A stretch of 64,000 bases of DNA from NCBI GenBank assembly GCA_947501805.1, contig CANMXJ010000009.1:72330-136329 (forward strand). The letters are read 5' to 3'. The notes beneath the pieces are model-generated. The model worked only from the letters and a program-made list of their open reading frames with translations. It made no database searches and was not told where the DNA came from. The position numbers and the translations under genes were made by a program. Source of the stretch: an uncultured Sulfitobacter sp. Its GTDB lineage: Bacteria > Pseudomonadota > Alphaproteobacteria > Rhodobacterales > Rhodobacteraceae. This document shows, piece after piece, positions 16,206 to 24,384 of this stretch. Positions within the stretch are counted from its first letter, which is position 1. Every line of letters begins with the position of its first letter.

Positions 16206-17657
16206 TTAGGCCATGTGCAGCTTAACGTATTCGTAATCACCCGGCTTGTTGTCGATCCCCACTTTGGGTGCAGCAATCCACGAGGCATATTTACCCGGCT
16301 CGAAACACGGCACCATCAACGACTGGATATAATCGCCATCTGCTTTGGTCGGCAGCCACTCATCCTTGCGTTTGGTCCACTCATCTGCCGAAATGATCGC
16401 ACCGTCAGGGTCTACAGCAACGCTGCTGAAAACGCCGATCTGGCGGTGAAAGCCTTCATGTGGCAGTTTTAATTCGAACTGAATGCCGGACTTTGCTATC
16501 TGCTTGTTCCAACGGCCGACACCACCGGCTGCATCGCGCACATAGTCATCTCGCAAACGCATGTTAATTGCGGTCAACGCGGGCACGTCCTCGGTCAGGA
16601 TTTTACCATCCTTGATCGACGTCACAGGATAGGTGTCGTTCTGCAACTTGTGATCATCATCAATCCGCTGCTCCATATAACGCCCCTTGATGCCGTAGTT
16701 GAAGGCATTGGCGGCGTTGGTGGATACTTCCTGACCAAACAGATCAAGCGACAACGTATAGTGCAGGTTCAGCTTTTTCTGGATCGTCGGCAGGTCGATT
16801 ACACCCAGATCGCGGATCTTGTTGATGTCATAAGGGTCTGTGATCCCCGCCTTGTTCATCGCCTCAAGGGTGGCCTGAATGGTGCGACCTACGCCGGTTT
16901 CACCCACAAACATGTGGTGCGCTTCTTCGGTCAGCATGAAGCGGCATGTGCGTGACAGCGGATCAAAACCGGACTGCGCCAGCGATTCCAGCTGCATCTT
17001 ACCATCTCGGTCGGTGAAATAGGTGAACATAAAGAAGGACAGCCAATCGGGCGTTTCCTCGTTAAAGGCCCCCAACATACGCGGCGCATCTTCGGAGCCC
17101 GAGGAACGAACCAACAGTTCATTTGCCTCTTCGCGCCCATCACGGCCAAAGTACTTTTGCAGCAGATAGACCATCGCCCAGAGGTGACGCCCCTCTTCGA
17201 CGTTCACCTGAAACAGGTTGCGCATGTCATAAAGGGACGGTGCGGTCAGGCCGAGGAACTTCTGCTGTTCAACCGAACCCGGCTCTGTGTCACCCTGAAT
17301 GACGATCAACCGCTTGAGCATGTTGCGATATTCACCCGGCACTTCCTGCCACGCGGGTTCGCCCATATGTTCACCCATGGGAATTTTGCGATCCTCAACG
17401 GCAGGTGCCAGCAAAACACCCCAGCGGTATTCCGGCATCTTTACGTAGTCAAATTTGGCCCAGCCTTTGGGGTCAACACTGACCGCCGTGCGCAGATAGA
17501 CCATGCTTTCCTGAAAGTTCTGCGGGATCAGGTCGTTCCACCAGTTGATGTAGCCGGGGTGCCATTTCTCCAGGGCTTTCAGCACTTTCTTATCTTCGGA
17601 CAGCCCTACGTTATTCGGGATTTGCGTGTCGTAGCTCACGTTGATCAGGTCAAGCAT
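16206..17657 (-). CDS. boxB: Benzoyl-CoA 2,3-epoxidase oxygenase component BoxB
   Basis: Predicted 483 aa, family length. BoxB is a diiron oxygenase that inserts oxygen into benzoyl-CoA to give 2,3-epoxybenzoyl-CoA. The diiron ligands sit in NVEEGRHLWAMVYLL and TEEAHHMFVGETGVGR, which carry the expected Glu and His residues. An excellent ribosome site (AGGAGG, 5 bases before ATG) suggests high expression. It follows boxC after a pair of hairpins and precedes the small ferredoxin gene by 67 bases. Confidence 0.96.
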   Translation of the reverse strand: MLDLINVSYDTQIPNNVGLSEDKKVLKALEKWHPGYINWWNDLIPQNFQESMVYLRTAVSVDPKGWAKFDYVKMPEYRWGVLLAPAVEDRKIPMGEHMGEPAWQEVPGEYRNMLKRLIVIQGDTEPGSVEQQKFLGLTAPSLYDMRNLFQVNVEEGRHLWAMVYLLQKYFGRDGREEANELLVRSSGSEDAPRMLGAFNEETPDWLSFFMFTYFTDRDGKMQLESLAQSGFDPLSRTCRFMLTEEAHHMFVGETGVGRTIQATLEAMNKAGITDPYDINKIRDLGVIDLPTIQKKLNLHYTLSLDLFGQEVSTNAANAFNYGIKGRYMEQRIDDDHKLQNDTYPVTSIKDGKILTEDVPALTAINMRLRDDYVRDAAGGVGRWNKQIAKSGIQFELKLPHEGFHRQIGVFSSVAVDPDGAIISADEWTKRKDEWLPTKADGDYIQSLMVPCFEPGKYASWIAAPKVGIDNKPGDYEYVKLHMA

Positions 17658-17676
17658 TGGTTTCCTCCTGTGGGGA

Positions 17677-17725
17677 CAAAATCTTTCAAAGATTTTGGGC
17701 CGGATTTTTACAAAAATCCGCGCCC
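17677..17725. repeat. Two tandem hairpins between boxC and boxB
   Basis: Hairpin 1 (17677-17697) is a perfect odd palindrome, CAAAATCTTT-c-AAAGATTTTG. Hairpin 2 is CGGATTTTT-ac-AAAAATCCG (17701-17720), extended by GGGC/GCCC with one bulged base to 17725, ending at the boxC stop. No long T run follows, so mRNA processing or partial termination is more likely than full termination. A similar tandem pair occurs at 48278-48345. Confidence 0.7.
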
Positions 17726-17726
17726 G

Positions 17727-19385
17727 TTACACACGTTCCATGTCATATTTACCGCGCACACCAGTGCCGTAGCTTTGCAGCGCGCCCTCCTTACCAACTG
17801 CATTGGGGCGCTGGAAAATCCAGTTCTGCCACGCAGTTAATCGCCCGAAAATACGGGTTTCCATGGTCTCGGGACCAGCAAAGCGCAGATTGGCCTCCAT
17901 ACCGGTCATCGCATCGGGAGAGAAACTGGCACGTTCTTCCATAAACAGGCGCACTTCATCATCCCAATCAATGTCGTCATAGGCATAAGTCACAAGGCCA
18001 AGTTCTTCGGCATCATCCGCCTCAAGCGGCACGCCGATTGAGCTTTTCAGCTTTTCCACCTGCTCTGGCGCGCCAAGAAAGCGGGTTTCCAGACGGGTAA
18101 TGTCATTGCCCATCGGATAGGTGCCAAAGTTGCCTTGTGACAGAGTGACAGTCGCCATGGGGCGATTGTCACCATCGAATTCCTCAAGCATCATATAGCT
18201 GCGATCGGCAGCCCAAAGCAGTTCTGCCAGCGGACCCGCAAAACACGAACCGTGTTCGACAATCGCCACGAGCGAGCGCGAAGTAACGTCAATACGCTTC
18301 AGCACGCGCTTCCAGTAATGCAGCACCTCGCTTGCGAGCCAGTGATCGGGATTGCCCAGAAGCAATGCTTCATGTGCCAGAACGCGCTCGGGATCACCCT
18401 GCGTCTGAAATTCGATCAGACCGAGCTCTTTTTCATTGTTACGCAGATGCAGGATCGCATCATCCAACTCACGCGCACAACGCAACATCCAGCTTTGCGC
18501 GCCCTCATCGGTGAATGCGTCCATGTCAGCAGGCGCATCCCCGTCTGGCCCTTTTATTGTAAGGGTCGCACGTTTTTCATCACGGTTCAGCGCGACCTCA
18601 ACAGTAGAATAGCTCACGCCGTCCTTGGCAAAGGTCCGGGTTATCGGGGTAAGTTCAATGCCTTTTGCCACATCCACCTTGTCGGAGTTCGCCGCAAATT
18701 CACGCGCGCGTTCGGCGACTTTTTCGTCAAAGCTGGAATTCGGGAACACCTCATCCACCAGCTTCCACTCCACGGCTCGTTTGCCTTTCACACCCTCTTC
18801 GATCGAGCAGAACACATCGGCCAGATCGCGGCGCACCTTGCGTTTGTCGGTCACACGGGTCAGCCCGCCTGTGCCGGGCAACACCGCCAGCAGTGGCACT
18901 TCGGGCAGAGCCACCGAAGATGTTGAATCGTCCGTCAGCATCAAATGGTTGCATGCGATCGCCAGCTCATACCCGCCACCCGCACAGGCCCCTTTGATCG
19001 CACAAATATAGTTTTGGCCACTGTCAGCCAAAGCAGCTTCATAAGTATTGCGGGTCTCATTGGTAAACTTGCAAAAATTCACTTTATGGCTGTGCTCCGC
19101 ACCGCCCAGCATGCGGATATTTGCGCCGGCACAAAACACTTTGTCTTTGGCTGACTGCATAACTATGACCTTGACTTCAGGGTGCTCGAACCGCATCCGC
19201 TGCACCACATCCGCCAGTTCGATGTCGACGCCAAGATCATAGCTGTTCAGCTTGAGATCATAACCATCAAACAAACCGCCCTTTTCATCCACGTCCATGG
19301 AAAGCCAGGCAATCGGGCCATCATAGTCTATCTTCCAATGACGATATTTCGATGGATCTGTTTGAAAGTCGATCATTTCGGTCAT
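17727..19385 (-). CDS. boxC: 2,3-epoxybenzoyl-CoA dihydrolase BoxC
   Basis: Predicted 552 aa, family length. BoxC belongs to the crotonase superfamily and hydrolyses 2,3-epoxybenzoyl-CoA to 3,4-dehydroadipyl-CoA semialdehyde and formate. The crotonase core is visible at about residues 70-180 (CAGANIRMLGGAEHS, ICAIKGACAGGGYELAIACN, VALPEVPLLAVLPGTGGLTR) and a second, divergent half follows. The ATG has GAGGA about ten bases upstream. It heads the boxC-boxB-fdx-boxA unit and is preceded by a TATAAT box and four phased TGCA tetramers. Confidence 0.95.
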   Translation of the reverse strand: MTEMIDFQTDPSKYRHWKIDYDGPIAWLSMDVDEKGGLFDGYDLKLNSYDLGVDIELADVVQRMRFEHPEVKVIVMQSAKDKVFCAGANIRMLGGAEHSHKVNFCKFTNETRNTYEAALADSGQNYICAIKGACAGGGYELAIACNHLMLTDDSTSSVALPEVPLLAVLPGTGGLTRVTDKRKVRRDLADVFCSIEEGVKGKRAVEWKLVDEVFPNSSFDEKVAERAREFAANSDKVDVAKGIELTPITRTFAKDGVSYSTVEVALNRDEKRATLTIKGPDGDAPADMDAFTDEGAQSWMLRCARELDDAILHLRNNEKELGLIEFQTQGDPERVLAHEALLLGNPDHWLASEVLHYWKRVLKRIDVTSRSLVAIVEHGSCFAGPLAELLWAADRSYMMLEEFDGDNRPMATVTLSQGNFGTYPMGNDITRLETRFLGAPEQVEKLKSSIGVPLEADDAEELGLVTYAYDDIDWDDEVRLFMEERASFSPDAMTGMEANLRFAGPETMETRIFGRLTAWQNWIFQRPNAVGKEGALQSYGTGVRGKYDMERV

Positions 19386-19420
19386 GCTGGCAATCCTCGG
19401 CTCGCAAGTGCATTTCAGGT

Positions 19421-19449
19421 ATTATAATTCATACGGCACCTGTCGTAAG
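19421..19449 (-). promoter_or_regulatory. Probable boxC promoter
   Basis: A perfect minus-strand TATAAT lies at 19421-19426 and a weak -35 (TTACGA) 16 bases upstream. The start would be about 19414, giving a leader of about 28 bases. A lone TGCA overlaps the expected start at 19409-19412. Confidence 0.5.
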
Positions 19450-19458
19450 CCTGCTTGT

Positions 19459-19494
19459 TGCACACCAATTGCATATTTAATGCATTATTATGCA
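19459..19494. promoter_or_regulatory. Phased TGCA array upstream of boxC, probable BoxR operator
   Basis: TGCA tetramers start at 19459, 19470, 19481 and 19491, that is at 11, 11 and 10 bp, one helical turn apart. The last pair forms TGCATTATTATGCA (TGCA-N6-TGCA). TGCA repeats are the known recognition elements of the BzdR/BoxR family. The array is just upstream of the predicted -35 and within the end of the DUF309 gene region. Confidence 0.65.
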
Positions 19495-19498
19495 TAAA

Positions 19499-19942
19499 TT
19501 AGGCAGCCATACGGCGGGTGACAGATGTCCAGTCCAAGACTTTTTGCGGCGATACCCCGAGAATCGACTGTCTCGCAGGGTAACGCGCCAAATGTGCCTC
19601 GACCTTGTCACACAGGCGGACTGCCGCATTCGGGCGCATCATCAGGATTTTGAGGCGCGCATTCGCCAGCTGGATCAGGGCCTGCGTCATGTCACGCTCA
19701 GGTGAATCTTGTGGCGTTTGCAACCAGACGGCCTCAAGCACCTCATGGCATTCCCAGAAAAAGCCGGTTTCAAGATAAATCAGGCCCGCACGAAATGCAG
19801 CGGTATCTTGCAAATCTTCGGCCTGCATATCTACATGTACAGAAGTCTTGATCCTATCGAACCAGTCTTCCGGGTGGCGCGCATTCTGGCCCGGTACATG
19901 GCCATGAGGCGGCTTGGGGAATCCGCCCAGCGTGTCAGTCAA
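19499..19942 (-). CDS. DUF309 family protein
   Basis: Predicted 147 aa. The DUF309 core is seen as RAGLIYLETGFFWECHEVLEAVW, with the family's His-Glu-x-x-Glu pattern, plus Asn-x-x-Leu-Lys further on. Function of this family is unknown. A TTG at 19942 is chosen as start because it overlaps the hydrolase stop and has GAGG six bases upstream; the longer frame to 20050 would run deep into the hydrolase gene. It ends just before the boxC operator array. Confidence 0.65.
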   Translation of the reverse strand: MTDTLGGFPKPPHGHVPGQNARHPEDWFDRIKTSVHVDMQAEDLQDTAAFRAGLIYLETGFFWECHEVLEAVWLQTPQDSPERDMTQALIQLANARLKILMMRPNAAVRLCDKVEAHLARYPARQSILGVSPQKVLDWTSVTRRMAA

Positions 19943-20759
19943 GAGAGACCTCGACCTTCTCCAACCGGTCAAGACGGGCGCAGAATTCGGCAATACCGTC
20001 CAGTGTTTCAGCCTGCATTTCCAAATGCGGCGCGTGCCCACAGCCATCAAGGATCAACGTCTCGACCGGCGAATATATCCGCTCCACGATCTCGAAAATC
20101 TGTGCAAGCGTGCCATAAGGATCGTCGCGCCCCTGAATGGCCAGAACCGGAATACGCAGGTGATCAATTGCATCCGCAACATTCCAATCGGCAAAATCAG
20201 GGCTCGTCCACACATCGTGCCAGCCCTGAAATGCCACATCAACGTGTGCGTGATACTTGCTTAGCTTTTGTTTCAAATCACCATTGGCATAGGCGACACC
20301 TGCCGCACGGATCGCCGCCAAGCCAGCAGCTTCGGTAAAAAAGTGAGGCGCTATCAGGATCATCCCGCGCACCCGCATATCTGACACGGAACCAGCATAG
20401 ATCGTCGCAATTGTCGCCCCGTCCGAATGCCCCAACAAGATCGCATTTTCAATGCCGGCGGCGTCCAGAACAGCGCCCAAGACATCCTCGGCCTCTCGGG
20501 TCATGTAATCAGGCGGACGGGGCAGGCTGACTGGATCGGATGTACCATATCCCGCCCGCGAATAGGCAAAAACGCCGAAGCCGGTCACAGCAGCCAGAGC
20601 TTGTGGTAGCCCCTTCCATTGTGCCACGGACCCAAGTCCCTCATGCAGCAGTACCAAAGTCGGAGCTTTATGTGGCGCTGGCCCCCAACAAGCATATTCC
20701 AGCGCTGTGCCGCCAACGGACAAGCGTTCATCAGGCGCATCACTCCACTTCACAACCAT
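19935..20759 (-). CDS. Alpha/beta hydrolase in the benzoate unit
   Basis: Predicted 274 aa with HEGLGSVAQWKGLP (oxyanion region), nucleophile GHSDGAT, the acid in AIQGRDDPYG and catalytic His in GCGHAPHLE, a complete triad. The nucleophile is serine. Hydrolases of this type act on CoA thioesters, lactones or esters. Its ATG shares one base with the bclA stop (TAATG), so it is translated with benzoate-CoA ligase. A role in releasing benzoate from esters or in hydrolysing pathway lactones is inference. Confidence 0.85.
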   Translation of the reverse strand: MVVKWSDAPDERLSVGGTALEYACWGPAPHKAPTLVLLHEGLGSVAQWKGLPQALAAVTGFGVFAYSRAGYGTSDPVSLPRPPDYMTREAEDVLGAVLDAAGIENAILLGHSDGATIATIYAGSVSDMRVRGMILIAPHFFTEAAGLAAIRAAGVAYANGDLKQKLSKYHAHVDVAFQGWHDVWTSPDFADWNVADAIDHLRIPVLAIQGRDDPYGTLAQIFEIVERIYSPVETLILDGCGHAPHLEMQAETLDGIAEFCARLDRLEKVEVSLD

Positions 20760-22297
20760 TACGCATCCTCTCGCAATTTGAAGCGTTGAATTTTGCCCGT
20801 CGCTGTCTTTGGCAGTTCATCGACAATTTCAATCCAGCGCGGGTATTTCCACAAGCCAATCCTGCCTTTCACATGCGCCTTGAGGTCACTCTTGAACGCA
20901 TCATCACCTTTACCCGATTGCAACACAACAAAGGCTTTTGGCTTTTCCAAGCCGTCCGCGTCGCGATGTGCAACCACAGCCGCCTCAAGGACTTGCGGAT
21001 GATCCACCAAAGCGCCTTCCACTTCGAAAGGTGAGAGCCAGATACCCGAGACCTTGAACATATCATCTGTGCGCCCGCAGTAGACCAACCGCCCGTCTTC
21101 ACGCTTTTCATATTTATCCCCCGTGCGGGTCCAGACCCCTTCGAAGGTCGAGCGTGTTTTATCCCGCTGATTCCAATAGCAATTTGCGGCCGAAGCCCCG
21201 TTGACCAGCAATTCTCCAACTCCGCCAACACCGACTTCTTCATCGTTTTCATCCACAAGACGCAACGTGTACCCGGGTACGGCGACACCGGACGTTCCAT
21301 AGACAATATCACCGGGGCGGTTGCTGAGGAAAATATGCAGCATCTCGGTCGATCCGACCCCGTCGAGAATCCCGACACCAGTATGTTTTTCCCACCGCTT
21401 GCCCACATCTTCGGGCAGGGCCTCGCCTGCAGATATGCAGGCACGAAGGGAGGCAACAGGCGCGCCGGTGTTGTCCATTTGCGCCACCATCGCCGCATAA
21501 AGCGTCGGCACACCGCAAAAAATCGTTGGTTTATGGCTGTTGATCGTGTCGATCATCCCGATTGGCGTGGGCCTGCCCGTGAACAACACACTTGTTGCGC
21601 CGACGGCCAAGGGAAAAGTCATCTCATTGCCAAGGCCATATGCAAAAAAGAATTTTGCGGCGGACAGAACAACATCGTTTTCACGGATACCCAACACCTG
21701 CGTCCCATAGGTGTCTGACGTGGCCTTTAGGGCCGAATGGATGTGCGCTACGCCTTTTGGTTGCCCAGTGGAGCCGGAAGAATAGAGCCAGAAGGCCACT
21801 TCATCAGGGCTGACCGCAACTGTTTCATGCTGAGGTGCCTCTTCAATAAACGTCTCGAACCGCATCATCCCGTCTGGCGGATCACCGATCACAACAACTT
21901 CGCGGATGTAGGGGTTTTCAGCAACCGCAGGGGCGACCACATCCCAGAGCGGCGCAGACACAAACAGGATCGCAGCGCGACTGTCCCGCAAGATCACGTC
22001 ATAGACGGATGTGGCAAGCAACGTGTTCATCGGGATCGGCACCACACCGGCCTTGAGCGCGCCCCAGAAGAGTTGTGGAAATTCGATCTGATCCAATACC
22101 AACAGGGCTGCGCGTTCTTCGGGGCGAATACCCGCCCGCACCAGTGCGCCCGCAACCTGTCCCGCCCCCTGAGCCATTTGACCATAGCTGAGGGTACGTC
22201 CTGTCTCCGCTTCCACAAAGGCAGTCTTGCCTGCCCGGCCCTCATCAATGTGACGGTCGACAAAATACGTGGCGGCGTTTGCGTGGGTGGACAACAT
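20759..22297 (-). CDS. bclA: Benzoate-CoA ligase
   Basis: Predicted 512 aa. It activates benzoate with ATP and CoA to benzoyl-CoA, the entry step of the box pathway. The adenylate-forming signature YSSGSTGQPKGV is at residues 172-183, followed by KFFFAYGLGNEMTFPL, typical of the benzoate-CoA ligase family, GVGSTEMLHIF, TGDKYEKREDGRLVYCGRTDD and the catalytic lysine in PKTATGKIQRF near the C-terminus. It leads the bclA-hydrolase-DUF309 unit, 112 bases after dctM, in a gap that contains TGCA repeats. Confidence 0.93.
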   Translation of the reverse strand: MLSTHANAATYFVDRHIDEGRAGKTAFVEAETGRTLSYGQMAQGAGQVAGALVRAGIRPEERAALLVLDQIEFPQLFWGALKAGVVPIPMNTLLATSVYDVILRDSRAAILFVSAPLWDVVAPAVAENPYIREVVVIGDPPDGMMRFETFIEEAPQHETVAVSPDEVAFWLYSSGSTGQPKGVAHIHSALKATSDTYGTQVLGIRENDVVLSAAKFFFAYGLGNEMTFPLAVGATSVLFTGRPTPIGMIDTINSHKPTIFCGVPTLYAAMVAQMDNTGAPVASLRACISAGEALPEDVGKRWEKHTGVGILDGVGSTEMLHIFLSNRPGDIVYGTSGVAVPGYTLRLVDENDEEVGVGGVGELLVNGASAANCYWNQRDKTRSTFEGVWTRTGDKYEKREDGRLVYCGRTDDMFKVSGIWLSPFEVEGALVDHPQVLEAAVVAHRDADGLEKPKAFVVLQSGKGDDAFKSDLKAHVKGRIGLWKYPRWIEIVDELPKTATGKIQRFKLREDA

Positions 22298-22314
22298 CAG
22301 TCTCTCCTTCGTTA

Positions 22315-22378
22315 CGCATTATTGTGCGCTTCAAAGTGCATGCGCAACACGCAAGGGACTGGCATGCATTTTAATGCA
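22315..22378. promoter_or_regulatory. TGCA-type sites upstream of bclA, probable BoxR operators
   Basis: TGCATTTTAATGCA (22365-22378) is a TGCA-N6-TGCA site. A degenerate copy, CGCATTATTGTGCG, lies at 22315-22328, 18 bases from the bclA ATG, and a lone TGCA at 22337. The distal copy is inside the end region of dctM's downstream flank. Promoter elements are not obvious. Confidence 0.6.
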
Positions 22379-22409
22379 TTATGTTCACTCTTACGGTTAT
22401 CTCACAACC

Positions 22410-23729
22410 CTAACCGGGCAACAGAAACAACGTGATCGCAGGAAAGGCTACAAGGATGATAACCCGCACAATATCGGAGCCGACAAAATACATCACCGCC
22501 TTGTAGGTTTCGGTCATCGGGGTTTCGCGGTCCATCGAATTGATGATGAACAGGTTCATCCCCACCGGCGGCGTGATCAGCCCGACCTCGACCACAATCA
22601 GCACAAGGATACCAAACCAGATCGCCACATGTTCCGACGACATGCCAAAATCCATCGCCATGATCACCGGAAAGAAGATCGGGACGGTCAGCAGGATCAT
22701 CGACAGGCTGTCCATAAGGCAGCCAAAGATCAAATAGAAGCCAAGGATCACACAGAGCACGAAAATGGGGGAATAACCTTGTTCAACAACCCAACCGGCC
22801 ATGAACTGCGGCACGCCCGAAAGCGCCAGAAAGCCGTTGTAAAACCCCGCCCCAAGTACAATGAAAAAGATCATCGCGGTGGTACGTGCGGTCCCTGTCA
22901 GGCTTTCGCCCAGCACTTTCCAGTTGAGGCTGCCAGACAACAGGGCCGCAATACCTGTTGCCGCCGCACCAATGGCTGAGCCTTCTGTCGGTGTGAACCA
23001 GCCAGCATAGATGCCGCCAACAACAATGACAAAGATGCTCAGCACTGGCCAACACCCGGCCAACGCACGGAAACGCTCAGTCATCGGGACAGCTTCACGG
23101 GTGCCTGCCGCATCCGGGTGCAGGCGTACGTAGATCGAAATGGTCAGCATATAACCAATAGCGGCCAGAATGCCGGGCACAAAAGCCGCCAGGAAGAGCT
23201 TGGCGATGTTTTGTTCGGTCAGAATGGCATAGATCACAAGGATCACGGAGGGCGGGATCAGAATACCAAGCGTGCCGCCCGCAGCCAAGGTAGCGGTGGA
23301 AAACCCACCAGAATATCCATAGCGTTTCAATTCTGGCAGCGCGACCTTGGACATGGTCGCAGCGGTGGCCAGCGACGATCCACAGATCGCACCAAAACCG
23401 GCACAGGCACCAACGGACGCCATTGCAACACCGCCACGGCGATGACCGAGGAAATTCTCTGCCGCTTTGAACAGCGATTGGGACATACCCGACAGGGTGG
23501 CGAACTGCCCCATCAGCAGAAACATCGGGATAATGCTGAGGGAATAGCTGGAAAAAGTCGTGTAGGTTTCGGATTTCAATTTTGCCAGCAATGGCGTGGG
23601 ATTGCCGCCCATCGCCATATACCAGCCCCCGAAACCACACAGCAACATGGCAAGGCCAATGGGCGCACGCAGGAATACCATGATCAACAAAACGGGGAAG
23701 GACCAAAAGCCCAGTTCAAGGTTGCTCAT
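22410..23729 (-). CDS. dctM: TRAP transporter large permease (DctM family)
   Basis: Predicted 439 aa with about twelve hydrophobic segments, the main channel of a TRAP importer driven by an ion gradient. Typical DctM motifs are ACAGFGAICGSSLATAATMSKVALPELKRYGY and GTLGILIPPSVILVIYAILTEQNIAKLF. The ATG at 23729 has a GGGGA ribosome site, one base after the dctQ stop. It is the third gene of dctPQM within the benzoate cluster, so import of benzoate or a related aromatic acid is the likely role. Confidence 0.9.
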   Translation of the reverse strand: MSNLELGFWSFPVLLIMVFLRAPIGLAMLLCGFGGWYMAMGGNPTPLLAKLKSETYTTFSSYSLSIIPMFLLMGQFATLSGMSQSLFKAAENFLGHRRGGVAMASVGACAGFGAICGSSLATAATMSKVALPELKRYGYSGGFSTATLAAGGTLGILIPPSVILVIYAILTEQNIAKLFLAAFVPGILAAIGYMLTISIYVRLHPDAAGTREAVPMTERFRALAGCWPVLSIFVIVVGGIYAGWFTPTEGSAIGAAATGIAALLSGSLNWKVLGESLTGTARTTAMIFFIVLGAGFYNGFLALSGVPQFMAGWVVEQGYSPIFVLCVILGFYLIFGCLMDSLSMILLTVPIFFPVIMAMDFGMSSEHVAIWFGILVLIVVEVGLITPPVGMNLFIINSMDRETPMTETYKAVMYFVGSDIVRVIILVAFPAITLFLLPG

Positions 23730-23730
23730 C

Positions 23731-24312
23731 TCAATGTTCCCCATGCTCTAACGGCAGGATGTCGTGATTTTGGGCCGCTTCCAAGACGCGCACATAGGCG
23801 CAATAGACAGCCACGATGCACGCGACCAAACCAGCGGCAAAGCTGGCAGCATAGGCCCACCAGACCGGAAACTGCAGAAACAGCGTGGTCTCGCCATTCC
23901 CCAAATAGCGCAGCATGCCCTCGTATAAACGCCAGATCACCAACAGGATTGTTGCGGCCAGCACGACCTCCCAAAAGGCCGCGATCCAGCGGTTTACGCG
24001 GTCCGGCAAGAAAGAGGTGAAAACATCCACCGTCGCATGTGCGCCGTAAAATTGGCAGATCGGCAGGAAGGAAAAGATAGCAAAGGCAACCCCCGCCTCA
24101 AGCAATTCATAACTACCGTTGATCTCTCCGACACCCAGATCAAGGATCCATTGTGACAACCCTATCAGGGTCTCGTCAAAGAAATCACGATGAAGGAATT
24201 TGTTAATCGAGCGGCCAAGAATCGACAGGGTGGTTAGAACGATCAGGCCGATCAAAACAAGACCGCCAGCCAATGCGGTCAGACGGGCAAGGGATTGTAT
24301 GGCGCGGTGCAT
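23731..24312 (-). CDS. dctQ: TRAP transporter small permease (DctQ family)
   Basis: Predicted 193 aa with four transmembrane helices, fitting the DctQ family. WVLDLGVGEINGSYELLEAGVAFAIFSFLPICQ-like text covers the second helix, with the QFYGAHATVDVF motif after it. It bridges the binding protein and large permease. The ATG at 24312 is chosen over the TTG at 24327. Confidence 0.85.
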   Translation of the reverse strand: MHRAIQSLARLTALAGGLVLIGLIVLTTLSILGRSINKFLHRDFFDETLIGLSQWILDLGVGEINGSYELLEAGVAFAIFSFLPICQFYGAHATVDVFTSFLPDRVNRWIAAFWEVVLAATILLVIWRLYEGMLRYLGNGETTLFLQFPVWWAYAASFAAGLVACIVAVYCAYVRVLEAAQNHDILPLEHGEH

Positions 24313-24384
24313 GGGGAAATCTCGCAAGTCAGAAAAGACTGCGGCAGCAAAAAGCCGCCGCAGATCTTTGTCATGTCGTCAAAC

